Assembly: GCF_900323885.1 (NCBI RefSeq)
Contig: NZ_OOHJ01000015.1
Span: 372,001-436,000 of the forward strand
Length of the DNA stretch: 64,000 nucleotides
Direction: 5' to 3'
Origin: [Actinomadura] parvosata subsp. kistnae
Lineage (GTDB): Bacteria > Actinomycetota > Actinomycetes > Streptosporangiales > Streptosporangiaceae
Shown here: piece after piece, positions 1 to 8,260 of the stretch
How the letters are laid out: the number at the start of each line of letters is the position of its first letter
Position numbering within the stretch: position 1 is the stretch's first letter
Notes under the pieces: generated by a model
Seen by the model: only the letters and a program-made list of their open reading frames with translations
Told to the model about the DNA's origin: nothing
Database searches by the model: none
Made by a program: the position numbers and the translations under genes

Positions 1-198
1 ACCGACGGCCTCATCGAGGAGCCGGGCCTCGACCTGGGCGACGCCATCGCCGCCCTGGCCCGCCGCTTCCGTCCCGCCGCCGGCCGGCCGCTGCACGACC
101 TGGCGGAGACGCTGATCGAGCCGGCCACGCTGGAGCGGCGCACGGACGACATCGCCGTGCTGCTCCTGCGCGCCGCGTCCGGCTCAGCGGCGGGCTGA
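1..198 (+). CDS. PP2C-type protein phosphatase, C-terminal fragment
   Basis: The reading frame enters at base 1 and ends at a TGA at 196-198, leaving 65 residues. It opens with TDGLIE, the conserved segment of SpoIIE/PP2C phosphatases that carries a metal-binding aspartate, and closes with the typical ERRTDDIAVLLLR strand. Known members dephosphorylate Ser/Thr proteins such as anti-sigma factor antagonists. The 5' part, including any sensor domain, lies outside the window. The last 15 bases overlap the 3' end of the convergent secreted-protein gene. Family assignment is good; substrate unknown. Confidence 0.75.
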   Translation, partial: TDGLIEEPGLDLGDAIAALARRFRPAAGRPLHDLAETLIEPATLERRTDDIAVLLLRAASGSAAG

Positions 199-552
199 CA
201 GCCGCAGCACCGCCTTGCCGGAGGAGAGCGACACCACGCGCACGCCGATGTTGTTGACCGAGCCCGTCGCGCCCTCACTGAGGAACACCTGGGACATCGC
301 GCCCCGCGCGGTGCCCTTCACGTGGACGGTGGAGGAGTCGAAGGAGATGGCCAGCCGGGTGATGCCGAACCGGGGGCTGACCCGGAACGAGACGCTCTTG
401 GTGAGGGTGAGGTTGCACCTGCCGTCGTAGCAGGCGCGCAGGTTCGGCTTGGCGGCAGCTGTGCTGGCTGCGGTGGCCGCCGGGGTGACGGCGGGGACGA
501 TGGCGAGGGCGGCGGCCACCGCCAGGGCGGCGCTCCTGATCGTGCGGGACAT
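184..552 (-). CDS. small exported protein of unknown function
   Basis: A 122-residue protein starting MSRTIRSAALAVAAALAI, a basic n-region and hydrophobic stretch ending near VTPAATAAS, so it is probably Sec-exported with cleavage around residue 30. The ATG at 552 was preferred over the one at 582 because AAGGAGG lies 4 bases upstream of it. The mature part has a conserved-looking Cys pair (ACYDGRCNL) that could form a disulfide and several beta-strand-like segments. No family recognised. It ends convergently with the PP2C gene and is divergent from the FHA gene at 669. Confidence 0.7.
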   Translation of the reverse strand: MSRTIRSAALAVAAALAIVPAVTPAATAASTAAAKPNLRACYDGRCNLTLTKSVSFRVSPRFGITRLAISFDSSTVHVKGTARGAMSQVFLSEGATGSVNNIGVRVVSLSSGKAVLRLSARR

Positions 553-668
553 GATCCTCCTTGCTCTCCATGTGCGGGGCATCCAGTGTGCGACGGCCGC
601 GCCGGGACCGGTCCCGGGAAGGAGCGGGCAAGCTTGGGTACGGAAGTTCCAGGAGAGGGAGGAGTGCG

Positions 669-1445
669 ATGGACGTCCCGGGGAGCCTCGCGCGCGGCGT
701 CGCGCCCGCCGCGCCCGGCACGCTGCACGCCCGCAGCGTCAACGGCGGCGTCGCGATGCCGCCGAGGCCCGGCCTGACCGTGCGGTTCGGCCGGGGCGAG
801 CGGCCCGACGTGGACCTGTGCGTCGGCGAGGACGACCTGTGGGTGAGCCGCCGTCACGGCGAGCTGACCTACCGCGAGCACCGCTGGTGGCTGCGCAACA
901 CCGGCCGTCAGCTCCTGCGCCTGCCCCGGGGCCGGCTGATGCACGCGACGACGGAGGCGATCCCGCTGGCGCCGGGGTACACGCCGGTGTTCGTGCGCGG
1001 GTCCGGCTTCCGCGAGCACCTGGTGGAGCTGTACGTCACGGGCCACGACGCGGATCGGGCGCCGCGCCGGCGGGCGGAGACGCAGCCGCCGCGCAGGTGG
1101 CCGCTGGACGACGACGAGCGGCTGCTGCTGGTGGTGCTGGGCCGGCGGTACCTGCTGTACGAGGAGGGGCCGCGCCCCCTGTCGTACCGGCAGGCGGCCG
1201 AAGAGCTCGCCTGCTTGCGGCCGGACGGCGACTGGCGGGAGCGCAGGATCGAGAACCGGATCGAGGGCGTGCGCCGACGCCTGGACGCGGCCGGTTTCCC
1301 GTACCCGCTGACCCACGACAAGGCGGCGGGCGGCCCGTCGGACAACCTCCTGCACAACCTGCTGCGCGGCCTGGTGGAGTCGACGACGCTGGTGCCCCCG
1401 GACCTCGACCTGCTGGAGGACGACCCCGGCGGGCCCGTGGGGTGA
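669..1445 (+). CDS. FHA-domain protein
   Basis: 258 residues. Residues about 30-110 look like a forkhead-associated domain: VRFGRGERPDVDL, then VSRRHGEL (the SRxH phosphothreonine-binding signature) and LRNTGR. FHA domains bind phosphothreonine, linking the protein to Ser/Thr kinase signalling. The C-terminal half (DDDERLLLVVLGRRYL, SYRQAAEEL, RIENRIEGVRRRLDAAG) resembles the helical, winged-helix-like tail found in actinobacterial FHA proteins. The ATG at 669 follows AGGGAGGAG. It ends 9 bases before the convergent response regulator. The partner kinase is not identifiable here. Confidence 0.82.
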   Translation: MDVPGSLARGVAPAAPGTLHARSVNGGVAMPPRPGLTVRFGRGERPDVDLCVGEDDLWVSRRHGELTYREHRWWLRNTGRQLLRLPRGRLMHATTEAIPLAPGYTPVFVRGSGFREHLVELYVTGHDADRAPRRRAETQPPRRWPLDDDERLLLVVLGRRYLLYEEGPRPLSYRQAAEELACLRPDGDWRERRIENRIEGVRRRLDAAGFPYPLTHDKAAGGPSDNLLHNLLRGLVESTTLVPPDLDLLEDDPGGPVG

Positions 1446-1454
1446 CGGATGGCG

Positions 1455-2141
1455 TCACGGCTCGCGCAGCATGAAGCCCGCCCCGCGCACGGTGTGCAGC
1501 ATGCGCGGGTGGCCGGACGCCTCCAGCTTGCGGCGCAGGGAGCCGGCGAGCGGGTCGAGCGGGCCGGCGCCGATCTCGAAGTCGTACCCCCAGACGCGTT
1601 CCAGGAGCAGGGTGCGGGACATGGGGATGCCGGCGTTGCGGGCCAGCACCTCCAGCAGGTCGAACTCGCGCCGCGTCACCTCGACCTCCGCGCCGCCGAG
1701 GGTGACCCGGCGGGTGGCCGGGTCGACGGTGAGCGGGCCGACCGTGACCGGGGCGCGGGCGGCGGCATGGGGCGCGACGTGGCGCAGGAGTGCGCGCAGG
1801 CGCCGGGCCAGCTCGTACAGGTCGAACGGTTTGAGCACGCAGTCGTCGGCGCCCGCCGCGAGCGCGGCCGCCCGGCCGTCCACGTCGTCCCGCTCCGCCA
1901 GCATCAGGACGGGCATCCGCGTGCCCGCCGCCCTGATCCGCGCGCACACCTCGACGCCCGACATGCCGGGCAGCGTGACGTCGAGGACGATCGCGTCGGG
2001 CGGGGCCTTGTCCACGCGGTCGAGCGCGAGCGGCCCCGCGTCGACGGTGTCCACGGCGAAGCCCTCCAGCCGCAGGCCGCGCCACAGCGCCCGCAGGATC
2101 GCCCAGTCGTCGTCCACGGCGAGGATGCGGTAAGCGGTCAT
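1455..2141 (-). CDS. OmpR/PhoB-type response regulator, orphan
   Basis: 228 residues: receiver domain (1-120) with acidic pocket DDD at 10-12, phosphoacceptor Asp54 (LDVTLPGMSG) and Lys104 (LKPF), then a winged-helix DNA-binding domain (about 128-228; TRREFDLLEVLARN, HTVRGAGFMLR). The switch Thr/Ser normally found in the fourth strand (usually LTA/LSA) is Ala here (LMLAERDD), so the phosphorylation switch may be altered. No histidine kinase is adjacent. A GGAG precedes the ATG, and the glyoxalase gene ends only 13 bases upstream, suggesting cotranscription. Confidence 0.9.
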   Translation of the reverse strand: MTAYRILAVDDDWAILRALWRGLRLEGFAVDTVDAGPLALDRVDKAPPDAIVLDVTLPGMSGVEVCARIRAAGTRMPVLMLAERDDVDGRAAALAAGADDCVLKPFDLYELARRLRALLRHVAPHAAARAPVTVGPLTVDPATRRVTLGGAEVEVTRREFDLLEVLARNAGIPMSRTLLLERVWGYDFEIGAGPLDPLAGSLRRKLEASGHPRMLHTVRGAGFMLREP

Positions 2142-2154
2142 GGGCGGGCTCCGG

Positions 2155-2541
2155 TCAGCGGGGGTCGCGGCGCAGGGGGTGGCCGGCCGGGACCTCGACC
2201 AGGACGATGCGGTGGCCGTCGGGGTCGGCGATCCACGCCTCGATCAGCCCCCACGGCTCCTCGCGCGCCTCGCGCAGCACGGTGACGCCCGCCTCGCGCA
2301 GCCGTTTCTCCTCCTGCGCCGCGTCGCGCACCTGCAGCCAGAGCCGCATGCCCGGCCCGCCCGCCTCCTCCGAGGACCCGGACAGCTCCAGGAAGCCCTG
2401 GCCCAGGAAGAAGACCACGCCGGGATGCTCGGGCGGGCCGAACTCGCGGTAGACGGCCAGCCCGAGGGTGTCGGCGTAGAAACGGCGGCTGCGCGTGGGG
2501 TCACGGGGACGCAACAGCACGCGACTGCTCAGCACCTCCAT
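2155..2541 (-). CDS. glyoxalase/bleomycin-resistance (VOC) family protein
   Basis: 128 residues in the paired beta-alpha-beta-beta-beta fold of the vicinal oxygen chelate superfamily. The C-terminal WIADPDGHRIVLVEV is the signature strand of the family, and FYADTLGLAVYREF is the first module. These enzymes bind a metal and act on lactoylglutathione-like substrates, antibiotics or aromatic diols; the residues here do not decide which. It lies between secDF (89 bases upstream) and the response regulator (13 bases downstream). The ATG at 2541 is supported mainly by family length, as no strong ribosome binding site is visible. Confidence 0.8.
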   Translation of the reverse strand: MEVLSSRVLLRPRDPTRSRRFYADTLGLAVYREFGPPEHPGVVFFLGQGFLELSGSSEEAGGPGMRLWLQVRDAAQEEKRLREAGVTVLREAREEPWGLIEAWIADPDGHRIVLVEVPAGHPLRRDPR

Positions 2542-2630
2542 GCCGAACCTGTTCCCCACGCCGGGCCGGGGAAGCCCCGGATCGGGAAAGCCCGGGATCC
2601 GGAAGATCACCCGCCCCGGCGGGGCCCGCG

Positions 2631-4877
2631 TCACACCACGGCGCCCGAGCCCCTCGGTTCCCTGGCGGGGCGGCGGGGTTCGGCCGGCTCGGGGGCCGGG
2701 CGGCGGTCGAAGCGGCCGAGCAGGATCGCCGCCGGCCCGGCCACGAACGCGGACGACAGCGTGCCCGTCACGATCCCGGTCACCAGCGCGATCGCGAAGT
2801 CCCGCAGCGAGTCGCCGCCGAAGGCCATGAGCGCGAGCAGGATGAACAGCGCGCCGAGCCCGGTGTTCACGGTGCGCGGCATGGTCTGCAGGACGGCGCC
2901 GTTCACCGCGAGCGCCAGCGGCTCGCGGCGGCGGGCCGCCCACAGCTCCCTGACCCGGTCGAACACCACCACCTTGTCGTTGACCGAGTACCCGACGACG
3001 GTCAGCATGGCGGCCAGGAACACGCCGTCGATCGGCTTGCCCAGCCACGCGAACAGGCCCGCCACCACGATCACGTCCACCAGCAGCGCCAGCACGGCCG
3101 CCGTGCCGAACGTCCAGCGGAACCTGACCGCCAGGTAGGCGAGCTGCAGGGCCACGGCCACGCCGAGCGCGACGAGCGCGTTGCGGCGCAGCTCCTCGCC
3201 CAGGCTGGGGCCGATGAACTCCTCGCTGCGCTTGGTCACCTCGCCGCCGTGGGCCTCCAGCGCCTGCTCGATCCTGGCCACCTCGTCGAGGCCGAGCCGC
3301 GCGGCGCGGACGGACACGCCGTCGTCGCCCGCCTGCACCACGGCGGTGGGGAACCCGGCCCGCGCGACCGCCTCCCCCGCCGCCTCGGCCGGGATGGGCT
3401 TGGAGGTGGCGAACTCGACGAGCCGGCCGCCGGTGAACTCGACGCCGAAGTTCAGCCCGCGCGCCACGAGCCCGGCGACGGCCACCGCCGCCAGCCCGCC
3501 CGCGATCGCCAGCCAGAGCTTCGGGCGCCGCATGAGCCGCGGGTTCCTGCGCGTCAGCCACGTACGCACGGAGCCGGCCGAGCCGAGCCCGGACAGGCGG
3601 GGACCGACGCGGCCCATCACGGCCTGGGTGAGCACGCGGGTGATGAGCATGGCCGACACGAGCGAGGCCAGCACGCCGACGGCCAGCGTCACGCCGAACC
3701 CCTTGACCGGGCCCGATGCCAGCCAGAACAGCAGCCCGGCGGCGATCAGGGTGGTCACGTTGGAGTCGGCGATGGCGCTCCAGGCGTTCCTGAAGCCCCG
3801 GTCGAGCGCCCTGCGCAGCCCGCGGCCGGGCGCCTGCTGGTACTCCTCCCTGGCCCGCTCGAAGACGAGCACGTTGGCGTCGATGGCCATGCCGATGGCC
3901 AGCACGAACCCGGCCAGGCCCGGCAGCGTGAACGTGGCGCCCATCGCGACCAGCGCCGCGTACGAGATGAGGCCGTAGCAGAGCAGGGCGGCCACGGACA
4001 GGAGCCCCGCCAGGCGGTAGACGGCCACGATGAACGCGGCGGTCAGGACCAGCCCGGCGATCGCGGCCTGGGCGCTGGCCTCGATGGCGGCGGCGCCGAG
4101 CGTCGGGCCGACCGTGCGCTGCTCGACCAGGTCGAGCGGCACGGGCAGCGCGCCGCCCTTGATGAGCACGGCCAGGTCGCGCGCCTCCTCGTGGGTGAAG
4201 GAGCCGGTGATCTCGGCGCTGCCGCCGGGGATGCCGGTGCGGCACGGGATGGACGGGTCGAGCGGCGGCGAGGAGATGATCTCCCGGTCGAGGACGATGG
4301 CGATGCGGCGCGCCGGGTCGCCCTGCGGCTTGCAGGCCGCTTCTCCGGTGAGCCGCCGCCACGGCTCCTGCTCGCGGAAGTCGAGGCTGACCCACCAGCC
4401 GGGGCCGCGCTGGGGGTCGCTCTGCTCGGTGGCGTCGCTCACCCCGTCGCCGGTGATGGCGGCGGGACCGAGCTTGAGCGGCACGCCGCTCTCGTCGGGC
4501 ACCGCCGTCTTGTCGCCGGGCTCGGCGGCGCCGAGCACGGGGTGGAAGGCGAGCTGCGCGGTGCGGCCGATCACCTCGGCGGCCTGCCTCGGGTCGAGCA
4601 CGCCCGGCAGCTCGACGATGATGCGCCGCTCGCCGGAGCGGACCAGGGTGGGATCGACGACGCCGAGCGCGTCGGCCCGCTGGCGCAGCACGTTGAGCGC
4701 GCGGTCGGTGGCGGCGGCGTCGGCCCGGACGGTGGGGGTGCTCCTCGTCTCGAAGACGAGCTGGGTGCCGCCGCGCAGGTCCAGGCCCAGGCGCGGCGCG
4801 GCGGCGAGAGTGACGATCAAGGAGATCACGATGACGGCAGCCGCCGTCACCGCACGCCAGAACGGCGCACGGAACAT
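2631..4877 (-). CDS. secDF: fused protein translocase subunit SecDF
   Basis: 748 residues joining SecD and SecF in one polypeptide. The SecD half starts with a membrane helix, then LGLDLRGGTQLVFE (SecD signature) and a periplasmic domain, then helices including AIGMAIDANVLVFERAREE. The SecF half begins near residue 445 (MRRPKLWLAIAGGLAAVAVAG, GLNFGVEFTGGRLVEF) and ends with SVNDKVVVFDRVRE and further helices. SecDF pulls exported proteins across the membrane using proton motive force. Actinomycetes normally have separate secD and secF; some carry an additional fused copy, and this looks like that second copy. GGAGG lies 5 bases before the ATG. A small exported protein is encoded 40 bases upstream. 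Confidence 0.93.
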   Translation of the reverse strand: MFRAPFWRAVTAAAVIVISLIVTLAAAPRLGLDLRGGTQLVFETRSTPTVRADAAATDRALNVLRQRADALGVVDPTLVRSGERRIIVELPGVLDPRQAAEVIGRTAQLAFHPVLGAAEPGDKTAVPDESGVPLKLGPAAITGDGVSDATEQSDPQRGPGWWVSLDFREQEPWRRLTGEAACKPQGDPARRIAIVLDREIISSPPLDPSIPCRTGIPGGSAEITGSFTHEEARDLAVLIKGGALPVPLDLVEQRTVGPTLGAAAIEASAQAAIAGLVLTAAFIVAVYRLAGLLSVAALLCYGLISYAALVAMGATFTLPGLAGFVLAIGMAIDANVLVFERAREEYQQAPGRGLRRALDRGFRNAWSAIADSNVTTLIAAGLLFWLASGPVKGFGVTLAVGVLASLVSAMLITRVLTQAVMGRVGPRLSGLGSAGSVRTWLTRRNPRLMRRPKLWLAIAGGLAAVAVAGLVARGLNFGVEFTGGRLVEFATSKPIPAEAAGEAVARAGFPTAVVQAGDDGVSVRAARLGLDEVARIEQALEAHGGEVTKRSEEFIGPSLGEELRRNALVALGVAVALQLAYLAVRFRWTFGTAAVLALLVDVIVVAGLFAWLGKPIDGVFLAAMLTVVGYSVNDKVVVFDRVRELWAARRREPLALAVNGAVLQTMPRTVNTGLGALFILLALMAFGGDSLRDFAIALVTGIVTGTLSSAFVAGPAAILLGRFDRRPAPEPAEPRRPAREPRGSGAVV

Positions 4878-4917
4878 GGAAGCCTCCACAGGCTTGAAAA
4901 TCAGGAAAAAGGGATCT

Positions 4918-5277
4918 TCAGTGCCCTGTGGAGGGAGGCGCCCGCGCGCCCGACGCCCGGGGCCGCCGGGCCTGCGGGACGTCGAGGGAGGCCGGAGGGA
5001 CGACGACGGCCCACGCCGGGCGTGCGCCGGACGGCTCGGCCGCGAGCGCCGCGGCCGTGCCTCCCGTGCCCCCGGTGCCCGCCGCGCCCGTCTGCCCCTG
5101 CCAGGCGCGCAGGTCGGGCCCCGGGTACGGGAGCTGCCGCGCCCCCGACTGCTGCTGCTCGGCCCGCCAGACCGCGGCGTGCACGGCGGCCGCCTGCTGG
5201 GCGGCCTGCGCGTGGGCGGTGGCGGGCAGGAACCACGACAGGAGGAGGAGCAGGACGGCGGGCAGCCTCGCGCGCAT
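4918..5277 (-). CDS. small exported protein upstream of secDF
   Basis: 119 residues with a clear signal peptide (MRARLPAVLLLLLSWFLPATAHA, likely cut after AHA near residue 23). The mature part is rich in Ala, Gln, Gly and Pro with no recognisable domain, including AAQQAAAVHAAVWRAEQQQ and a TGGTGGT stretch. The ATG at 5277 was chosen because GGGAGGGG lies 4 bases upstream. It ends 40 bases before secDF on the same strand, so both are probably one transcript and it could be a substrate or accessory of that translocase (inference from position only). Confidence 0.6.
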   Translation of the reverse strand: MRARLPAVLLLLLSWFLPATAHAQAAQQAAAVHAAVWRAEQQQSGARQLPYPGPDLRAWQGQTGAAGTGGTGGTAAALAAEPSGARPAWAVVVPPASLDVPQARRPRASGARAPPSTGH

Positions 5278-5332
5278 GTCACCCCTCCCCTGACCGACCA
5301 CCCACCCTAGCGGGCCGTGGCCGGCCGTGCCC

Positions 5333-5872
5333 CTACGACTTGAGCCCGTAGGTCAGGACGATGATGCCCGACGTGAAGCGGGTCGAGTCCAGCAGCTCGA
5401 AGTGGGTGAGGTCGAGGCCGTCGAGCAGCCGGTCGCCGCCGCCGGCCACCACCGGGAACATCCACAGGTGCAGCTCGTCGATCAGCTTGTGCTCGATCAG
5501 CGTGCGGTCGAGCACGCCGCTGCCGTACTTGAGGATGCTCTGCCCCGGCTGCCGCTTCAGCTCCGCCACGGCGGTGGCCACGTCGCCCTCGATCAGGTTG
5601 CCGTTCCAGGCGGTGGCCTCCTTCAGCGTCGTGGAGGCGACGTACTTGGGCAGGCCGTTGATCCGGTCGGTGTACTCGTCGCCGGAGCGGGCGCCCCACG
5701 CCTCGGCGAAGCCCTCGTACGTCTCGCGGCCCAGCAGCAGCGCGTCGGCGCCGAACAGCAGCTTCGCCGAGTAGGCGTTGTGCTCGGCGTCCCAGTACGG
5801 CGGGCCCCAGACGTGCGGGTCGCTGATGACGCCGTCCAGCGTGACGAAGGTGGATTCGACGAGCTTCCTCAT
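5333..5872 (-). CDS. dihydrofolate reductase-like (RibD C-terminal fold) protein
   Basis: 179 residues matching the RibD C-terminal/DHFR-like family common in actinomycetes: MRKLVESTFVTLDGVISDP at the start, LLLGRETYEGFAEAW in the middle and ILKYGSGVLDRTLIEHKLIDELHLWMFPVVAGGG near the end. The fold binds NADPH; members are usually annotated as reductases of unknown substrate. It stands alone between the exported protein at 5277 and the methyltransferase ending at 5965. Role not determinable. Confidence 0.85.
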   Translation of the reverse strand: MRKLVESTFVTLDGVISDPHVWGPPYWDAEHNAYSAKLLFGADALLLGRETYEGFAEAWGARSGDEYTDRINGLPKYVASTTLKEATAWNGNLIEGDVATAVAELKRQPGQSILKYGSGVLDRTLIEHKLIDELHLWMFPVVAGGGDRLLDGLDLTHFELLDSTRFTSGIIVLTYGLKS

Positions 5873-5964
5873 CGTGTGCTCCTCAGGTCGTTCCTCGTGG
5901 TCGATGAGGAGAGCATGGCGACGGCCGCTTACCGAATCCTGCCGATATTCTTACGGCGCCTTCC

Positions 5965-6690
5965 CTACGGTCGCTCCGCAAGGAACACGAACTCCTTGCC
6001 GGGCCGGTCGGGGGCGTCCCTGACCTCGCGCACGACGTAGCCGCTCGCCTCCAGGTCCGCCTCGACCTCGGCGCGCTCGCGGAAGCGCAGCGTGGAGTGC
6101 GAGGTCAGCACCTCGCCGTCGGAGGTGAAGACGACGGTCGTCCGGAAGGTCACCAGCGGCCCGCTGACGTCGGTCACGTCGTGCCACTGCTCGACCCTGC
6201 CCACGCCCGGGACGTCGGTGACCTGGTGGGTCTGCTCCTTGGTCCAGCCGAGCCACGCCCGCCTGGCCGGGTCGCGGGTCTCGAACACCAGGTGCCCGCC
6301 GGGCCGCAGCGCCGCGCGCACGGCCGCCAGCGTGGCCCGCCAGTCGTCCGGCTCGACGATGGCCTGGGCGGCGTTGCCCGTGATCGTGGCGAGGTCGGCC
6401 TCCAGCGGCGGCACGTCGGTGGCGTAACCGTGGATCCAGCGCACCCGCTCGGCGCCCGGCTTGGCCCTGGCCACGTCGAGCGACGCCCCGGCCGGGTCCA
6501 CGCCCGTCACCTCCATGCCCCGGCCGGCCAGCAGCAGCGCGAACGTGCCCGTGCCGCAGCCGACGTCGAGCACGCGGCGGGCGCCCAGCTCCTCGGCGAT
6601 GGCGGCGTAGACGTCGAGGTCGCTCCGGTCGGGGTCCAGGGGGTCGTACACGGCGGCCAGCCGTGGATGCTCGAAGATCGCGTCAGCCAT
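5965..6690 (-). CDS. class I SAM-dependent methyltransferase
   Basis: 241 residues. VLDVGCGTGTFALLLA (about 41-56) is the SAM-binding motif I, followed by VTGVDPAGASLDVAR and LRPGGHLVFETRDPARRAW, as in small-molecule methyltransferases. The substrate is unknown. The ATG at 6690 lies exactly 6 bases after TATCGT (6697-6702 on this strand), a good -10 box for a leaderless transcript; an alternative ATG at 6720 has no better support. Its promoter overlaps that of the divergent GNAT gene. Confidence 0.85.
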   Translation of the reverse strand: MADAIFEHPRLAAVYDPLDPDRSDLDVYAAIAEELGARRVLDVGCGTGTFALLLAGRGMEVTGVDPAGASLDVARAKPGAERVRWIHGYATDVPPLEADLATITGNAAQAIVEPDDWRATLAAVRAALRPGGHLVFETRDPARRAWLGWTKEQTHQVTDVPGVGRVEQWHDVTDVSGPLVTFRTTVVFTSDGEVLTSHSTLRFRERAEVEADLEASGYVVREVRDAPDRPGKEFVFLAERP

Positions 6691-6730
6691 GCGGCCACGA
6701 TAAAGGGATTTCGCGGACATGAAGGACGGT

Positions 6731-6742
6731 TATCCTCGTTCG
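6731..6742 (+). promoter_or_regulatory. leaderless promoter -10 box
   Basis: TATCCT at 6731-6736 followed by a 6-base spacer directly abutting ATG 6743. The spacing fits transcription starting at the A of the start codon. The methyltransferase promoter on the opposite strand lies about 30 bases away, so the two transcripts share control DNA. Confidence 0.45.
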
Positions 6743-6808
6743 ATGCTCTTCACGATCACCCACGCCCGCCTCACCACCCGTTTCACCGCGCCGGGCGCGG
6801 CCCGGTGA
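6743..6808 (+). CDS. possible 21-residue leader peptide
   Basis: A short frame with ATG at 6743 placed 6 bases after TATCCT and a TGA at 6806-6808 that overlaps the GTG start of the acetyltransferase (GTGA). The product (MLFTITHARLTTRFTAPGAAR) has no recognised family and is Thr/Arg/Ala-rich. If the transcript is leaderless, the ribosome would translate this first and re-initiate on the GTG, giving translational coupling. It could also be chance; no homology evidence is available. Confidence 0.35.
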   Translation: MLFTITHARLTTRFTAPGAAR

Positions 6809-7545
6809 GCGCCGCCGTCCACGCCTACCTCAGGGCGGCGGCCGGGCCCGGCGCGGTGCGGTCCGGGCCGTTCCTCATCAGGTTCGACGCGCGCGACGAC
6901 GCCCGCCCGTTCAACTACGCGGTGCCCGACGATGGCGCCTCGCCCACGCCGGACGACGTCGCGGCGCTGGTGGCGGCCTTCCGCGAGCGCGCGCGGGTGC
7001 CCCGGCTGGAGTACGTGCCGCAGACCTCGCCCGAGGTGGAGGCCGCCCTGCTGGCCGCCGGGTTCGTCCCGGAGGGGCGTTACCCGCTGCTCGTGTGCCC
7101 GCCCGCCGAGGTGGTGGACGTGCCGGTCCCGCCTGACGTGCGGGTGCGGCTCGTGAGCGACGACCCCGGCCTGTGGGCGGTGGCGCGGGTGATGAACGAG
7201 GCGTTCGGCGCGCCGGAGGCCACCGAGCACGACGTGGCCCGGCTGCGCAACGTCCTGGACGGCGGCGGGCTGGTGGCCGCCGCCTCCGTCTCCGGCCAGG
7301 TCGTGGGCGGCGGGCAGCTCGGCCGGCCGCACGAAGGGGTCGCCGAGGTGGCCGGCATCGCGGTGGCGCCGGCGTACCGGCGGCGCGGCATCGCGGGCGC
7401 GGTCACCGCGCTGCTGACCCGCGAGGGGGCCGGGGCCGGGGTCGGCACGCCGTTCCTCACCCCGGCCGACGACGCGGCGGCGCGCGTGTACGCCCGCACC
7501 GGGTACCGCCGGGTGGGCGAGGCCCTGCACATCTCGCTCCCCTGA
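6805..7545 (+). CDS. GNAT-family N-acetyltransferase
   Basis: 246 residues from the GTG at 6805. The C-terminal part carries the acetyl-CoA binding signature VAGIAVAPAYRRRGIAGAV (about residues 180-198) and ends with the ARVYARTGYRRVGEA strand typical of GNAT enzymes. The N-terminal part (FLIRFDARDDARPFNYAVPDD) resembles a degenerate first GNAT domain. Acceptor unknown. It has no strong ribosome binding site of its own, consistent with coupling to the preceding 21-codon frame whose stop overlaps its start. It converges on the response regulator at 7559, 13 bases away. Confidence 0.82.
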   Translation: MSAAVHAYLRAAAGPGAVRSGPFLIRFDARDDARPFNYAVPDDGASPTPDDVAALVAAFRERARVPRLEYVPQTSPEVEAALLAAGFVPEGRYPLLVCPPAEVVDVPVPPDVRVRLVSDDPGLWAVARVMNEAFGAPEATEHDVARLRNVLDGGGLVAAASVSGQVVGGGQLGRPHEGVAEVAGIAVAPAYRRRGIAGAVTALLTREGAGAGVGTPFLTPADDAAARVYARTGYRRVGEALHISLP

Positions 7546-7558
7546 CCCGCCGGCCCTG

Positions 7559-8260
7559 CTACGTGGCGCCGTTCAGGGGCGGCGCGTGCCTCGACACCCA
7601 GACCGCGAGCTGCGTGCGGTCGCGCAGGCCGAGCTTGCGCAGGCAGCTCGAAATGTGGTTCTTGGCCGTGCCCTCCGTGATGTGCAGCCGGCGCGCGATC
7701 TCCCGGTTGGCCGCCCCGGCGCCGATGAGCAGCGCGATCTCGTACTCGCGCTCCGACAGCCCGCCCGGCGGCTCCTGGAGGGCCCGTGTGATCGAGGGGG
7801 CGGGCGCGCCGCGCAGCAGGGCGACGAGCCGCTCGCTGGCCGCCCCGCCGAGCACGGTCTCGCCGCGCGCGGCCCGCCGGATCGCGGCGACCAGCTCGTC
7901 CGGCGGGGTGTCCTTCAGCAGGTAGCCCTTCGCGCCGGCGCGCAGGCCGCCGAAGATGTAGTCCTCGTCGTCGAACGTGGTCAGGATGACCGGCGCCAGC
8001 CCGGGGAACTCGGCGCGCAGCCGGGCCACCAGCTCGACGCCGTCCATGCCGGGCATGCGGGCGTCCACGAGCACGACCTGCGGCCGCTCGCCGGCCACGG
8101 CCCCGGCGAGCCAGGCCAGCGCCTCCTGGCCGCCGCCGGCGGTGGCGGCGATCTCGATGCCCGGCTCGATCTCCAGCAGCTTGCGCAGGCCCTCCCGCAT
8201 GAGGATCTGGTCGTCGACCAGCATCACCCGGATCGGCTCCGCGCCGTCGCCCGGCCTCAT
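7559..8260 (-). CDS. NarL/LuxR-type response regulator
   Basis: 233 residues: receiver domain with phosphoacceptor Asp66 (VLVDARMPGMDG), Thr95 (LTTFDDED) and Lys116 (GYLLKD), then a LuxR-type helix-turn-helix (about 167-225: LSEREYEIALLIGAGAANREIARRL, EGTAKNHISSCLRKLGLRDRTQL). It binds DNA when phosphorylated by the kinase encoded just upstream; the kinase stop and this start overlap as ATGA. The regulon is unknown; no transporter genes are adjacent on this strand. Confidence 0.95.
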   Translation of the reverse strand: MRPGDGAEPIRVMLVDDQILMREGLRKLLEIEPGIEIAATAGGGQEALAWLAGAVAGERPQVVLVDARMPGMDGVELVARLRAEFPGLAPVILTTFDDEDYIFGGLRAGAKGYLLKDTPPDELVAAIRRAARGETVLGGAASERLVALLRGAPAPSITRALQEPPGGLSEREYEIALLIGAGAANREIARRLHITEGTAKNHISSCLRKLGLRDRTQLAVWVSRHAPPLNGAT

